Source of the DNA: Rhodospirillales bacterium
GTDB taxonomy: Bacteria; Pseudomonadota; Alphaproteobacteria; Rhodospirillales; WMHbin7
Direction of reading: 5' to 3'
Assembly (NCBI GenBank): GCA_016214125.1
Contig: JACRPC010000011.1
Coordinates: forward strand, 1 to 64,000
DNA: 64,000 bases
Shown here: piece by piece, positions 1 to 7,994 of the stretch
Layout of the letters: the number at the start of each line of letters is the position of its first letter
Position numbering within the stretch: the stretch's first letter is position 1
Translations under genes and position numbers: made by a program
Notes under the pieces: model-generated
Database searches by the model: none
Told to the model about the DNA's origin: nothing
Seen by the model: only the letters and a program-made list of their open reading frames with translations

Positions 1-510
1 GGCCAGAGCCGCTTGCGTCGCCGGGGCCTTATCGACATCGATTTTGACGATTCGTCCGTTCGGTCCCGAACCCCGGATCGAGGCCAGATCAAGACCCCGC
101 TCGCGCGCCAAACGCCGCGCCAGGGGACTGGCGAAAATGCGCGCTCCCGGCTGGGTGGGTGCCGGAGTGGACGCGGCCGCGGGGGCCTGAGAAACCGGGG
201 CCTGAGAAACCGGGGCCGGCGAAGGCGGCGGCGCGCCGGCGGAGGCCGCCAAAGCGGGCATGGCCTCGCCCGGCGCCAAGAGCACGGCAACCACGCTGTT
301 GACCGCCACCTTCTCGGTGCCAGCGGCAATCAGAATTTTGCCCAGCAGGCCGTCATCGGCCGCCTCGACTTCCATGGTCGCCTTGTCGGTTTCGATCTCG
401 AACAGAAGATCGCCCGACTGAACCTTGTCGCCCTCGGCCTTCAGCCATTTCGCCAGCTTGCCCTCGGTCATGGTGGGCGAGAGGGCCGGCATGCGGATTT
501 CGATCGCCAT
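1..510 (-). CDS. Lipoyl-bearing E2 acyltransferase, N-terminal part (truncated by window edge)
   Basis: This is the dihydrolipoamide acyltransferase (E2) core of a 2-oxo-acid-dehydrogenase-type complex; the C-terminal catalytic domain lies beyond position 1. The 170 visible residues begin with a lipoyl domain (about 1-80) carrying the motif [12 protein letters not shown], whose lysine (about residue 43) is the lipoylation site. An Ala/Pro linker with a tandem APVSQ repeat follows, then a peripheral-subunit-binding domain (about 125-165: [26 protein letters not shown]). The ATG at 510 lies 7 bases after the VOC gene's stop, so the genes E1, VOC and E2 form one operon. No E3 gene is visible. 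Whether the substrate is pyruvate, acetoin, a branched-chain acid or an aromatic-derived diketone cannot be read from this domain; the neighbouring molybdoenzyme suggests an aromatic pathway. Confidence 0.93.
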   Translation of the reverse strand, partial: MAIEIRMPALSPTMTEGKLAKWLKAEGDKVQSGDLLFEIETDKATMEVEAADDGLLGKILIAAGTEKVAVNSVVAVLLAPGEAMPALAASAGAPPPSPAPVSQAPVSQAPAAASTPAPTQPGARIFASPLARRLARERGLDLASIRGSGPNGRIVKIDVDKAPATQAALA

Positions 511-517
511 CGATGCC

Positions 518-1066
518 TCACTGTTCCGGATGGGCCGGGTGCCAAAGCCGAGCGGTGCCGTCCCGCTCATAGTCCTTGCCCTTGGGGAAGCTTACCAGTT
601 CGAGCTGCATGCCCCAAGGCGCAAGAAAATAGACCCAGCAGGAGCCGCCATTGGGTCCGCAGCCGGTGGGGCGGATGGTGGGCTCGCCCAACACCCGCAC
701 GCCCTGGCTTTTCAGATAAGCGACCGCCCGATCCATGTCGTCGACATAGAAGGCCAGATGATGGCCGCCGACATCGCTGTTCTTGGGCTGGGCGCGGTTC
801 TGGTCGGGCGCCTGATATTCGAAGATCTCGAAATTCGAGCCGTGCTTGCAGCGCAGGAATTTGAGCTTCTTCATTACCGTGCGGGGATGGACGTTCATAT
901 GGGTCTGCATCCAGTCGCCATCCGACTGGAACGGCCCCAATTCGTAGAAAGGCTCGCAGCCGATGACGTTGACGAAGAAATCAATCGCCTGATCGAGATC
1001 GGGCACGGTGAAGCCGATGTGATCGGTGCCCTTGAGGCCGGGCAGACCCTTGTTGTCGCCATTCAT
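518..1066 (-). CDS. VOC (glyoxalase/dioxygenase superfamily) protein
   Basis: A 182-residue vicinal-oxygen-chelate protein with two beta-alpha-beta-beta-beta modules. The usual four metal ligands are in place: His in TDHIGF, Glu in NFEIFEY, His in [11 protein letters not shown] and Glu in MQLELVSF. Family members include glyoxalase I, methylmalonyl-CoA epimerase, extradiol dioxygenases and isomerases, and the exact reaction cannot be told from sequence. The ATG at 1066 has an AGGAGGA ribosome site; the frame is open further upstream, but only over the end of the E1 gene. The gene lies 19 bases after E1 and 7 before E2. Insertion between the subunits of a dehydrogenase complex is unusual and suggests a role on the same substrate, for instance isomerising or hydrolysing the complex's substrate or product. 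Confidence 0.9.
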   Translation of the reverse strand: MNGDNKGLPGLKGTDHIGFTVPDLDQAIDFFVNVIGCEPFYELGPFQSDGDWMQTHMNVHPRTVMKKLKFLRCKHGSNFEIFEYQAPDQNRAQPKNSDVGGHHLAFYVDDMDRAVAYLKSQGVRVLGEPTIRPTGCGPNGGSCWVYFLAPWGMQLELVSFPKGKDYERDGTARLWHPAHPEQ

Positions 1067-1085
1067 CGCATCCTCCTCCCCTTCC

Positions 1086-3278
1086 CTATTCCGCCGCCTT
1101 GGCCAGGCCGCCCTCGGCCAGCATGCGGGCGTAACCGGCCTTGATCTCGTCGGGGCCGGCGAACGCCACCCGTTCCAGCACCTTGGAGACGCTGGACGAG
1201 GCCTCGCCGCCATGCACGCGCAGAACCGGCGCGTCCAGCCAATCGAAGAAGCGGCGCTGGATTTCGTCGGCCAAGAGACCGCCATAAGAGCCGGTGAGCG
1301 GACCCTGCTCGATCACCAAGGCCCGGTTGGTCTTGCGGATGCTGGCGCCGATGGTCTCCCAATCGAGCCCGGCGCGGTCGAGCGAGCGCAGATCGATCAC
1401 CTCGGCGTCGACGCCCGAGTCCTCGGCCGCCTGGACCGCCTGCGGCGTCATGGCGAGGTAGGAAAGGGCGGTGAGCGCCCGGCCCGGCCTGGCCACCTTG
1501 GCCTTGCCCAAGGGAATGCAGTAATCGAAATCCTGGGTGGGCCCGATGCCGTCCGAATTGTAGAGCATGGTGCTTTCGATCACCAACACCGGGTCCTCGC
1601 AACGCAGCGCGCTGTTCATCAGCCCGACATAGTCGAAGGGATTGGAGGGCGCGACGATCCGCCAGCCCGGCCAGAGCGCGTAGAGCCCGGCCGGGTCCAT
1701 CGAATGCTGCGAGCCATAGCCGGTGCCGATCGCCACCTTGGTGCGCAGCACCAAGGGCACCCGCATGTCGCCACCGAACATGTGGCGGGCCTTGGCGATC
1801 TGGTTGAAGACCTGATCGGCGGCAACCAAGGTGAAATCGGGATACATCAGCTCGACCACCGGCCGGTAAGTGCCTTCCATCGCCACCCCGCCGGCCAGGC
1901 CGGTGAAGCCCTGCTCGCTGATCGGGGTGGGCAGGATGCGGTCGGGGAAGCGGGCGAACAGGCCCTTGGTGGCGCCGTTGGTGCCGCCCTTCAGGCGGTG
2001 AATGTCCTCGCCCAGGCAGAAGATGCGCTCGTCGGTCTCCATCCGCCTTGTCATCACCGCCGAGACGACATCGATGAATTTGACCGGCCCCACCGGGCCG
2101 CTCGCCGTCTCCGCTTCCTCGAAGCGGGCATCCTTGAATTCCGCCAGATCGCCGCGCACGCCCTGGTCGCGGAATTCCGGCTTCGGCCACAGCGCCGCCA
2201 CGATGCGCCGCTTGTTGCCGTCGGGCTCGGTCAAGTGCGCCGCCGCCGCCTTCATCGCCGCCTGGGCGCGGGCGCGCAAGCCCGCATCCTGCTCGGCGGT
2301 GAGGTGGTGCCTTGCGATCAGCTCGCGGGCCAGGCGAGCCAATGGATCGCGCTGGCGCCATTGCGCCTCTTCGTCCTTGGTGCGGTAGCCGAAGGCCGAG
2401 CCGGGCATGGGGCCGCTGTGATGGAGATAACGGTAAAGCTCGGCCTCGATGATCACCGGGCCTTGGCCGCTTTTCAAAATCACCAGCGCCTTCTCGGTCG
2501 CCAGCCGCACCGCCAAGGGGTCCATGCCATCCACCCGGAAGGCCGGAATGCCGAAGGCCAGGCCGCGCGCCGAAAGCCGCGTTTCCCGCGTCGCTTCGCT
2601 CACCGTCGTCGAGACGGCGTAGGCGTTGTTCTCGATGAAGAAGCAGATCGGCAGGCTCCACAGCGCCGCCAGATTCATCGATTCCGGCACCGCGCCGATG
2701 TTGGCGGCGCCGTCGCCCAGATAGGTGAAGACCACCGCGCCCTGGCCCTGGCGCTTCTTCGCCCAGGCGACGCCGTTGGCCAAGGGCACGCCGCCGCCGA
2801 CGATGGCGTTGGTGCCCAGCGCGCCGGCTTCCGCCCAGCGCAGATGCATCGAGCCGCCCCGGCCTTTGCAGTAGCCGGGCGAGAGCCCCATGATCTCGGC
2901 CAGCGAACGGGTGAGGAAATCCTGCACTGCGTCGCCGGGCGCCGACTTCAGGGGATCGTCGCCGGCCTTGGCAAGATAGGCCAGGCCCTTGGCGAGGAAT
3001 TGGTGATGGCCGCGATGCGAGCCGGTCACTTGATCGCCCGGCCCCAGAAGATCGATCGAGCCGACCGCGCCGCCCTCCTGGCCGATCGAGGTGTGGGCAG
3101 GACCATGCACCAACCCTTCGCCTTCCAGTTCCAGCACCGATTCCTCGAAGGCGCGGATCAGATGCAGCCGGTCGAGCATGCGCAGCCCGACCAAGGGATC
3201 GAGCGCATCCCAATCCTTGGGCGTGGTGCGGATGTCCTGCCAAGGCACTTCAGGGGTCAGGGCGACGATCTTGGGCAT
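1086..3278 (-). CDS. Fused alpha/beta E1 thiamine-diphosphate dehydrogenase (PDH/acetoin/BCKDH type)
   Basis: A single 730-residue chain joins the E1 alpha and E1 beta subunits of a 2-oxo-acid or acetoin dehydrogenase. The alpha half (about 1-370) has GSHRGHHQF, GKGRGGSMHL and the thiamine-diphosphate motif GDGAANIG...N with ENNAYAVST. The beta half (about 385-730) has FCLGEDIHRLKGGTNGATKG, PISEQGFTGLAGGVAMEG and the transketolase C-terminal domain with EQGPLTGSYGG. The complex decarboxylates or cleaves a keto compound and passes the acyl group to the E2 lipoyl arm. I place the start at ATG 3278, which has GGAGG 8 bases upstream; a GTG two codons earlier is too close to that site. Precedent: in Azoarcus anaerobius a PDH-like complex (BqdLMS, recalled from the literature) cleaves hydroxybenzoquinone in resorcinol degradation. 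The transhydroxylase-like genes nearby make a similar role worth testing. Confidence 0.92.
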   Translation of the reverse strand: MPKIVALTPEVPWQDIRTTPKDWDALDPLVGLRMLDRLHLIRAFEESVLELEGEGLVHGPAHTSIGQEGGAVGSIDLLGPGDQVTGSHRGHHQFLAKGLAYLAKAGDDPLKSAPGDAVQDFLTRSLAEIMGLSPGYCKGRGGSMHLRWAEAGALGTNAIVGGGVPLANGVAWAKKRQGQGAVVFTYLGDGAANIGAVPESMNLAALWSLPICFFIENNAYAVSTTVSEATRETRLSARGLAFGIPAFRVDGMDPLAVRLATEKALVILKSGQGPVIIEAELYRYLHHSGPMPGSAFGYRTKDEEAQWRQRDPLARLARELIARHHLTAEQDAGLRARAQAAMKAAAAHLTEPDGNKRRIVAALWPKPEFRDQGVRGDLAEFKDARFEEAETASGPVGPVKFIDVVSAVMTRRMETDERIFCLGEDIHRLKGGTNGATKGLFARFPDRILPTPISEQGFTGLAGGVAMEGTYRPVVELMYPDFTLVAADQVFNQIAKARHMFGGDMRVPLVLRTKVAIGTGYGSQHSMDPAGLYALWPGWRIVAPSNPFDYVGLMNSALRCEDPVLVIESTMLYNSDGIGPTQDFDYCIPLGKAKVARPGRALTALSYLAMTPQAVQAAEDSGVDAEVIDLRSLDRAGLDWETIGASIRKTNRALVIEQGPLTGSYGGLLADEIQRRFFDWLDAPVLRVHGGEASSSVSKVLERVAFAGPDEIKAGYARMLAEGGLAKAAE

Positions 3279-3428
3279 GGGCACTTCCTCCGGAACCGTT
3301 CGGCTTTGGCAGGTTGTTCAAGCCTCGTGCCAGCCGTTCAAGGTTGCAATTCTTTGATTTTACGAAGCTTATCGGTATTTGCCGCCCTTCGCCAGAGCGG
3401 TCGACTGTCGCAAAATGAGACAGATTGG

Positions 3429-4412
3429 TCAAGGCGGTCGAACACGCAGCCTTGCGGTCTTGGCCGACAGGCGCTCGATCGTCTCCACCAACTCCTCGAT
3501 CATTGCCGCCTTTTCGGCGGTGGCGATCACCACCAGCCGGCTTTGGCGATCGGCGCTCGGCCACCGATCAAGGGTGATCGGATCGTGCAGCAAAGTCTGG
3601 GCGGCCTGGAGGACCAGCGGGCGATCCGGCGCCTCCGCCAAACAGACGATCCCTTTGACCCGCAGGAGATCGGGACCGAGATTCTGCTCGAGCGCCGCCA
3701 GGATGCGATCGACGGTGGCCTGGGGAATCGGCTGGTCGCGGGTGATCGTGACGGCGCGGATGCGCGGATCGTGATGGTGATGGTCCTCGGCCGCATCGGC
3801 CAGCGGCCGGCCGATGATGTCGAACATGAGCGACGGATCGAGCCGAGCGGCATCGATCACCAGAGCCGCCGGATTGAGCCCGGCCAGCCGGCCGCGCAAG
3901 GCAGCCACCGTATCGGGAGCGGCGAGATCGGTCTTGGTGATCACCAGCCGGTCGGTCAACGCCGCCTGCTCGGCCGCAACCGGATGAGCGTCGAGCGTCG
4001 CCCAGCCGTTGACCGCATCGACGGTGGCGATGATGCCGTCGAGATGATAGCGCCCGCTCACCACCGGCTCGGCCAGGATCACCTTGATGAGCGCCTTGGG
4101 ATCGGCCAGGCCCGAAGTTTCGATCGCCAGGCGGCGAAAGGGCGGCAATTTGCCGGCCGCCCGGCGCACCGCCAGATCGACCAGGGTGTCGACCAGATTG
4201 CCGCGCACCTGGCAGCACAGACAGCCGCCTTCCAGCAGCACCACCGTATCGTCGGCTTGTTCGATCAGATGGTGATCGAGCCCGATGGCGCCGAATTCGT
4301 TCACCACCACGGCGGTGTGGGCGGCGCGTTGGTCCTTGAGCAGGCGGTTGAGCAGCGTCGTCTTGCCGCTGCCCAAAAAGCCGGTGATCAGGCTTACCGG
4401 GATGCGGGCCAA
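3429..4412 (-). CDS. CobW/COG0523-family GTPase (metal chaperone-like)
   Basis: A 327-residue G3E-family P-loop GTPase. It begins with Walker A GFLGSGKTT, followed by the conserved EGGCLCC (CxCC metal site), ETSGLADP, the guanine-specificity motif ITKTD and a histidine run (EDHHHHDPR), then the CobW C-terminal domain. Such proteins insert or deliver metals to target enzymes. The start is taken as TTG 4412 (MARIPVSLITG), because no ATG or GTG precedes the P-loop in this frame and the frame upstream only overlaps the dehydrogenase gene. It follows the hydroxyisobutyrate-dehydrogenase-like gene by 53 bases and probably belongs to the same transcript. It may metallate one of the neighbouring metal enzymes (VOC, cupins); that is inference. 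Confidence 0.88.
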   Translation of the reverse strand: MARIPVSLITGFLGSGKTTLLNRLLKDQRAAHTAVVVNEFGAIGLDHHLIEQADDTVVLLEGGCLCCQVRGNLVDTLVDLAVRRAAGKLPPFRRLAIETSGLADPKALIKVILAEPVVSGRYHLDGIIATVDAVNGWATLDAHPVAAEQAALTDRLVITKTDLAAPDTVAALRGRLAGLNPAALVIDAARLDPSLMFDIIGRPLADAAEDHHHHDPRIRAVTITRDQPIPQATVDRILAALEQNLGPDLLRVKGIVCLAEAPDRPLVLQAAQTLLHDPITLDRWPSADRQSRLVVIATAEKAAMIEELVETIERLSAKTARLRVRPP

Positions 4413-4465
4413 GATCGTTGATCGCCTAGCTGCTGCACCCTGGGAACCCCGAAAGTCATTGGCCT

Positions 4466-5368
4466 CTAGTCCTTGGGTTTGGCGCGGGCAGAAAGGCCCG
4501 CCAGATCTTCCATCAGGGTGACGTAGGAGAAGAAATCCTTCTCGCCCCGCCCCATCGCCACCAGGGCGCCCATGAACTGGCGGACCATGGCGGTCACCGG
4601 CATCGGCACGTTGGCGGCCCGCGCCGTTTCCAGGGCCAGATCGAAATCCTTGACCATCTGGGCGGCGGTGAAGGCGGGGGCGAAGTCGCGATTCTTCAGC
4701 ATCTCGGCCTTGTAGCCGGTCAAGGGCGAGGCGACGACGCTGGCGTTGATGATGTCGATCATTTGGCGCCACTCCATGCCGCCGCCTTCGCCGAAGGCCA
4801 GGGCCTCGCCGATGGTGGCGGCGGTGACGCCGATCATCAGATTGATGGCGAGCTTGAGATGGCGGGCTTCCTCGGCCGGGCCGACATGGTGGATCGCCTT
4901 GCCCATCGCCTCGAAGATCGGCCTGTGGGCCTCGAAGACCGGCTTGGGGCCGGAAACGAAGATGGTGAGCGCCCCTTTCGAGGCCAGCATGGTGCTGCCT
5001 GAAACCGGCGCCCGCAGATAGGAGGCGCCGGCGCCATTGATCCAACCCGCCACTTCGGCCGAGGCGGCCGGCGAGACCGTGCTCATGTCGATGTAGAGCG
5101 CACCCTTCTTGATGCCCGCCTTGACCGCCGCCCCCACCTCGCGCAGCGCCGGATCGTCGGAGATCATCGAGATGACGACATCGGATTGCGCCGCCAATTC
5201 GGTCATACCACCGGCGGCCTTGGCGCCGGCCTCGACCAGGGGTTTGAGTTTGCCGGCGGTGCGGTTGTAGACGACCAGCGGATAGCCGGCCGCCTGCACC
5301 TGCTGGGCCATCGGGGTGCCGATCTTGCCCAGGCCGATCCACCCCACGGTGGGTTTCGTTGCGCTCAT
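4466..5368 (-). CDS. 3-hydroxyisobutyrate dehydrogenase-family NAD(P)-dependent oxidoreductase
   Basis: A 300-residue beta-hydroxyacid dehydrogenase. The Rossmann motif GLGKIGTPMA sits at the N-terminus, the substrate-binding DMSTVSPAASAEV and APVSGS follow, and the catalytic lysine lies in LKLAINLM (about residue 170). The family oxidises 3-hydroxy acids (3-hydroxyisobutyrate, tartronate semialdehyde, 4-hydroxybutyrate) or reduces short aldehydes. The ATG at 5368 directly abuts the stop of the upstream M24-type gene at 5370, which shows translational coupling. Within this island it could act on a ring-cleavage product, but the substrate is unknown. Confidence 0.9.
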   Translation of the reverse strand: MSATKPTVGWIGLGKIGTPMAQQVQAAGYPLVVYNRTAGKLKPLVEAGAKAAGGMTELAAQSDVVISMISDDPALREVGAAVKAGIKKGALYIDMSTVSPAASAEVAGWINGAGASYLRAPVSGSTMLASKGALTIFVSGPKPVFEAHRPIFEAMGKAIHHVGPAEEARHLKLAINLMIGVTAATIGEALAFGEGGGMEWRQMIDIINASVVASPLTGYKAEMLKNRDFAPAFTAAQMVKDFDLALETARAANVPMPVTAMVRQFMGALVAMGRGEKDFFSYVTLMEDLAGLSARAKPKD

Positions 5369-5369
5369 C

Positions 5370-6623
5370 TCAGAACACGTCGCAGCCGGGCAGACCGCAG
5401 GAGATCAGCCGGTCCGAGGGGAAGCAGGTGATGACCTGGCAGCCGTCCTTGGTGACGACGACCTCTTCTTCGATGCGCGCCGCGCCCGAACCGTCGGCGG
5501 CGCCCTTCCAGCATTCGACGGCGAACACCATGCCCTCTTTCAGCACCGTGTTCTGGCCCTGGAAGCGCTTGGTGAAGATCGGCCGTTCCCAAAGCGACAG
5601 GCCGATGCCGTGGCCGTATTGCAGCAAGAAGGCCTCTTCCTCGTCCTTGTAGCCGAATTCCTGGGCGTTGGGCCAAACCGCCGCCACCTGATCGACGGTG
5701 ACGCCGGGGCGAATGACGTCGATCGCCGCGCTCACCCATTTCGAGCAGGTCTCGTAGGCCTCGATCTGGTGCTTGTTGGGCTCGCCGCAGATGAAGGTGC
5801 GGTAATAGCAGGTGTGGTAGCCGTTGTAGGAATGCATGATGTCGAGGAACACCATGTCGCCCGGCTGGATGATGCGGTCCGAGAAGGTGTGCGAATGCGG
5901 CTTGCCGCGCGGGCCGGCCACCGAATTGACGCACTCGACGCGCTCCGATCCCAGCCGGAACAGGCGATCATGGGCGATCGCCACCAATTCGTTCTCGCGC
6001 GTGCCGGGGCGGATGGCCCGCGAAATATCGACATAGGTGGCGTCGACCATGCCGGCCGCCAGCTTCAACAGCTCGATCTCGTCGGGGGTCTTGATCTCGC
6101 GGGCATCCAGCATCGCCTGCTGGCCGTCAACGATCTCGATCCCCTGCCTCTCCAGCGCCCGCAGCATCGGCAGTTCCAGCCCGTCGATACCCAGCGGTTC
6201 CTTGTCGATGCCGTAATGGACCAGCATCTGTTTGATTTGTTTGGCGAAGTCTTCCTCGACGCGCATCCGGGGCGGCAAGGCACCCTGCATGATGCTGATC
6301 GGCGCGGCGACGCGATCAGCGATCCAAGGCGAACTGATGCGCTTGGCGGGCGGCGCCGGGTCCCACAGGAAGGGCAGGCCGTCGCGCGGGCAAAGCGCAT
6401 AGCGGTCGAACTTGTCGCGCGCCCATTCGCCGATGTGGGTGCCGGTGACGTAGCGGATGTTGTCGAAATTGAAGCACAGCACGCCGCCCAGCCCGGCCTG
6501 CCGGATCGCCGCCTGGGCGCGTTCGAAGCGCTCGCGGTTGAGCCGGGCGAAATCGATGCCCTGCTCCCAATCCTTGGCCATCGTGCCCCAGGCCGCCGTC
6601 GAATGCGGTCGATTGTACTTCAT
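5370..6623 (-). CDS. M24-family 'pita-bread' hydrolase with degenerate metal site (creatinase/prolidase-like)
   Basis: A 417-residue protein with the creatinase N-terminal domain and the M24 pita-bread catalytic fold. In true metallopeptidases of this family the first metal motif reads DxGxxxxGYxSDxTRT. Here it is LDIMHSYNGYHTCYYRTF, so the second Asp is Cys. The motif GHGIGLxxHE has become GHGIGLSLWE, while the later Glu residues in FAVECW and ARIEEEV remain. The metal centre is therefore probably incomplete, as in creatinase, which works without metal. A non-peptidase hydrolase or lyase role in the catabolic pathway is more likely than a Xaa-Pro aminopeptidase. The ATG at 6623 has AGGAGG 5 bases upstream. 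First gene of the minus-strand operon, divergent from lysR. Confidence 0.85.
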   Translation of the reverse strand: MKYNRPHSTAAWGTMAKDWEQGIDFARLNRERFERAQAAIRQAGLGGVLCFNFDNIRYVTGTHIGEWARDKFDRYALCPRDGLPFLWDPAPPAKRISSPWIADRVAAPISIMQGALPPRMRVEEDFAKQIKQMLVHYGIDKEPLGIDGLELPMLRALERQGIEIVDGQQAMLDAREIKTPDEIELLKLAAGMVDATYVDISRAIRPGTRENELVAIAHDRLFRLGSERVECVNSVAGPRGKPHSHTFSDRIIQPGDMVFLDIMHSYNGYHTCYYRTFICGEPNKHQIEAYETCSKWVSAAIDVIRPGVTVDQVAAVWPNAQEFGYKDEEEAFLLQYGHGIGLSLWERPIFTKRFQGQNTVLKEGMVFAVECWKGAADGSGAARIEEEVVVTKDGCQVITCFPSDRLISCGLPGCDVF

Positions 6624-6954
6624 TCGATCCTCCTTCTCGTCGGGCCACCTGAAAAGCGGTGGCCCTGTTTCGCCGATCCTGCCACAGCTTCGGCCGAACC
6701 GGAATTGCCCGATTGCCGCTTGCACGGCCTTGTCCGGGCGAGCAAGCTCCATGCCAAGAGCCTCGCCCGGGCGGAGGCCCGAAAGACCACCATCATGGCC
6801 CGTCCTTTCGATAATGGTGGGGCGAGACGCCCGATACAACTGTATCAATATGACATGGGGCCACCGCCCCGCCCCGATCCCGCGTCCGGGATTGGCGTTC
6901 CCCGCCAAGCCGGGATAGCATCAGGCGGATTTTCGCGGATTTTCCGGAGCCCCG
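6624..6954. promoter_or_regulatory. Divergent control region between the M24 gene and lysR
   Basis: This 331-base stretch holds no convincing gene. It contains three inverted repeats: 6642-6665 (8-base arms GGGCCACC/GGTGGCCC, 8-base loop, in the leader of the minus-strand operon just before its ribosome site), 6734-6770 (9-base arms CCGGGCGAG/CTCGCCCGG) and the AT-rich palindrome 6833-6846. The AT-rich part around 6830-6860 is the likeliest place for the two opposed promoters. Confidence 0.6.
6833..6846. promoter_or_regulatory. Candidate LysR operator (perfect palindrome)
   Basis: GATACA-AC-TGTATC is a perfect 6-base inverted repeat with a 2-base centre, and it embeds the T-N11-A pattern (6835 to 6847) typical of LysR-type binding boxes. 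It lies 109 bases before the lysR ATG, in the shared divergent region. Confidence 0.6.
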
Positions 6955-7872
6955 ATGAAACTCAGCCAGTTGCGTCATCTGGTGGCGGTCGCCGAGGCCG
7001 GCACTGTCCGCCAGGCGGCCAAGAACCTCAATCTGTCGCAATCCTCGGTGACCAAGAGCATCCAACAGCTCGAGGCCGAGCTGGGGGTCGCGCTCTTGAT
7101 CCGGGGCTCGCACGGCGTCACCCCGACCCCGGCCGGTCTGGTGCTGATCGGCCGGGCCAAGGCCATCGAGGCGGAACTGCGCCACGCCCGCAACGACATC
7201 GACGCCGTCCAGGGCGCCAAATCGGGGGAAATTCGGGTGTCGGCCTCGCCCTCGGTGGCCATGCTGCTCTTGCCCAAGGCGATCGGCGCCTTCCGCCGCG
7301 CCCGCCCCCTGGTCAGCTTCGCCATCGAGGAAGGAGTCTATCCCGATGTGCTGCCGGCCTTGCGCCGGGGCGAGCTTGATTTCGCCATCTGCCTGGTGCC
7401 GGAAGCGCCGCGCGACGACGAACTGGTCTTCGAGACCCTGGTCAAGGATCGGCTGGTGCCGGCGGTGCGGGCCGACCATCCACTGACCCGCAAGGGACGC
7501 CTGACCCTGGCCGATCTCCTGGACCGCGATTGGGTAGTCTACCGGCGCACCCGCACCGGCCGCGACGTGGTCGAACAGACCTTCCGCGCCAACAAGCTGG
7601 CGCCACCGGCGCGCACGCTGGAATGCGCCTCCTTCGCCGGCGCCCTGGCGCTGGTCGAGCAGGGCGATTTCATCACCTTGGTCCCCACCCAGCTCTTCGC
7701 CGAGCGCCCCCGGCGGCCGGCGCTGGTGCCGCTCAAGCTCGATTCGCCGATGCCGCCCTGGAACGTGGCAGCGATCAGCCGCGCCCGTCATTTTCTGTCG
7801 CCGGTCTGCCAAGCCTTCCTCGACGAATTGCATCGCACCGCGCAAAAGATTAAAACATCCGCCGGGCGCTGA
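6955..7872 (+). CDS. LysR-family transcriptional regulator
   Basis: A 305-residue LysR protein with the winged helix-turn-helix at about residues 1-60 (KLSQLRHLVAVAEAGTVRQA, SVTKSIQQLEAELG) and a periplasmic-binding-like effector domain from about 90. LysR regulators usually control the divergent operon and respond to a pathway compound. Here that means the M24/dehydrogenase/E1/E2 operon, and perhaps the molybdoenzyme operon that starts 122 bases downstream on the same strand. A palindromic box in the divergent region fits autoregulation. The ATG at 6955 follows CGGAGCCCCG. Confidence 0.92.
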   Translation: MKLSQLRHLVAVAEAGTVRQAAKNLNLSQSSVTKSIQQLEAELGVALLIRGSHGVTPTPAGLVLIGRAKAIEAELRHARNDIDAVQGAKSGEIRVSASPSVAMLLLPKAIGAFRRARPLVSFAIEEGVYPDVLPALRRGELDFAICLVPEAPRDDELVFETLVKDRLVPAVRADHPLTRKGRLTLADLLDRDWVVYRRTRTGRDVVEQTFRANKLAPPARTLECASFAGALALVEQGDFITLVPTQLFAERPRRPALVPLKLDSPMPPWNVAAISRARHFLSPVCQAFLDELHRTAQKIKTSAGR

Positions 7873-7890
7873 TTCGGGCGTTCGCCGAAT
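7872..7890. repeat. Inverted repeat overlapping the lysR stop codon
   Basis: ATTCGG and CCGAAT form 6-base arms around a 7-base loop. There is no T-run, so it is a weak terminator at best; it could instead be an operator for the following molybdoenzyme operon. Confidence 0.35.
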
Positions 7891-7994
7891 TCGATCAATT
7901 CGCTTAGGAATGGCATCAATCGGCGATCGCCGGCCGGCTAGAATGGCACCCGTCCCTTGAAAGACTTGGCCAGCCGGACAGGCGGAGGATCGGA

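Noticed and set aside
1026-4421. A very long open frame on the plus strand opposite the E1, CobW and dehydrogenase genes
   Set aside because: It runs antisense to three genes with clear family motifs, has no recognisable domain, and long antisense frames are expected in GC-rich DNA.
7951-7970. TGGCAC at about 7951 as a sigma-54 promoter for the molybdoenzyme operon
   Set aside because: The GC pair expected 10 bases after the GG is missing, so the -24/-12 pattern is not met.
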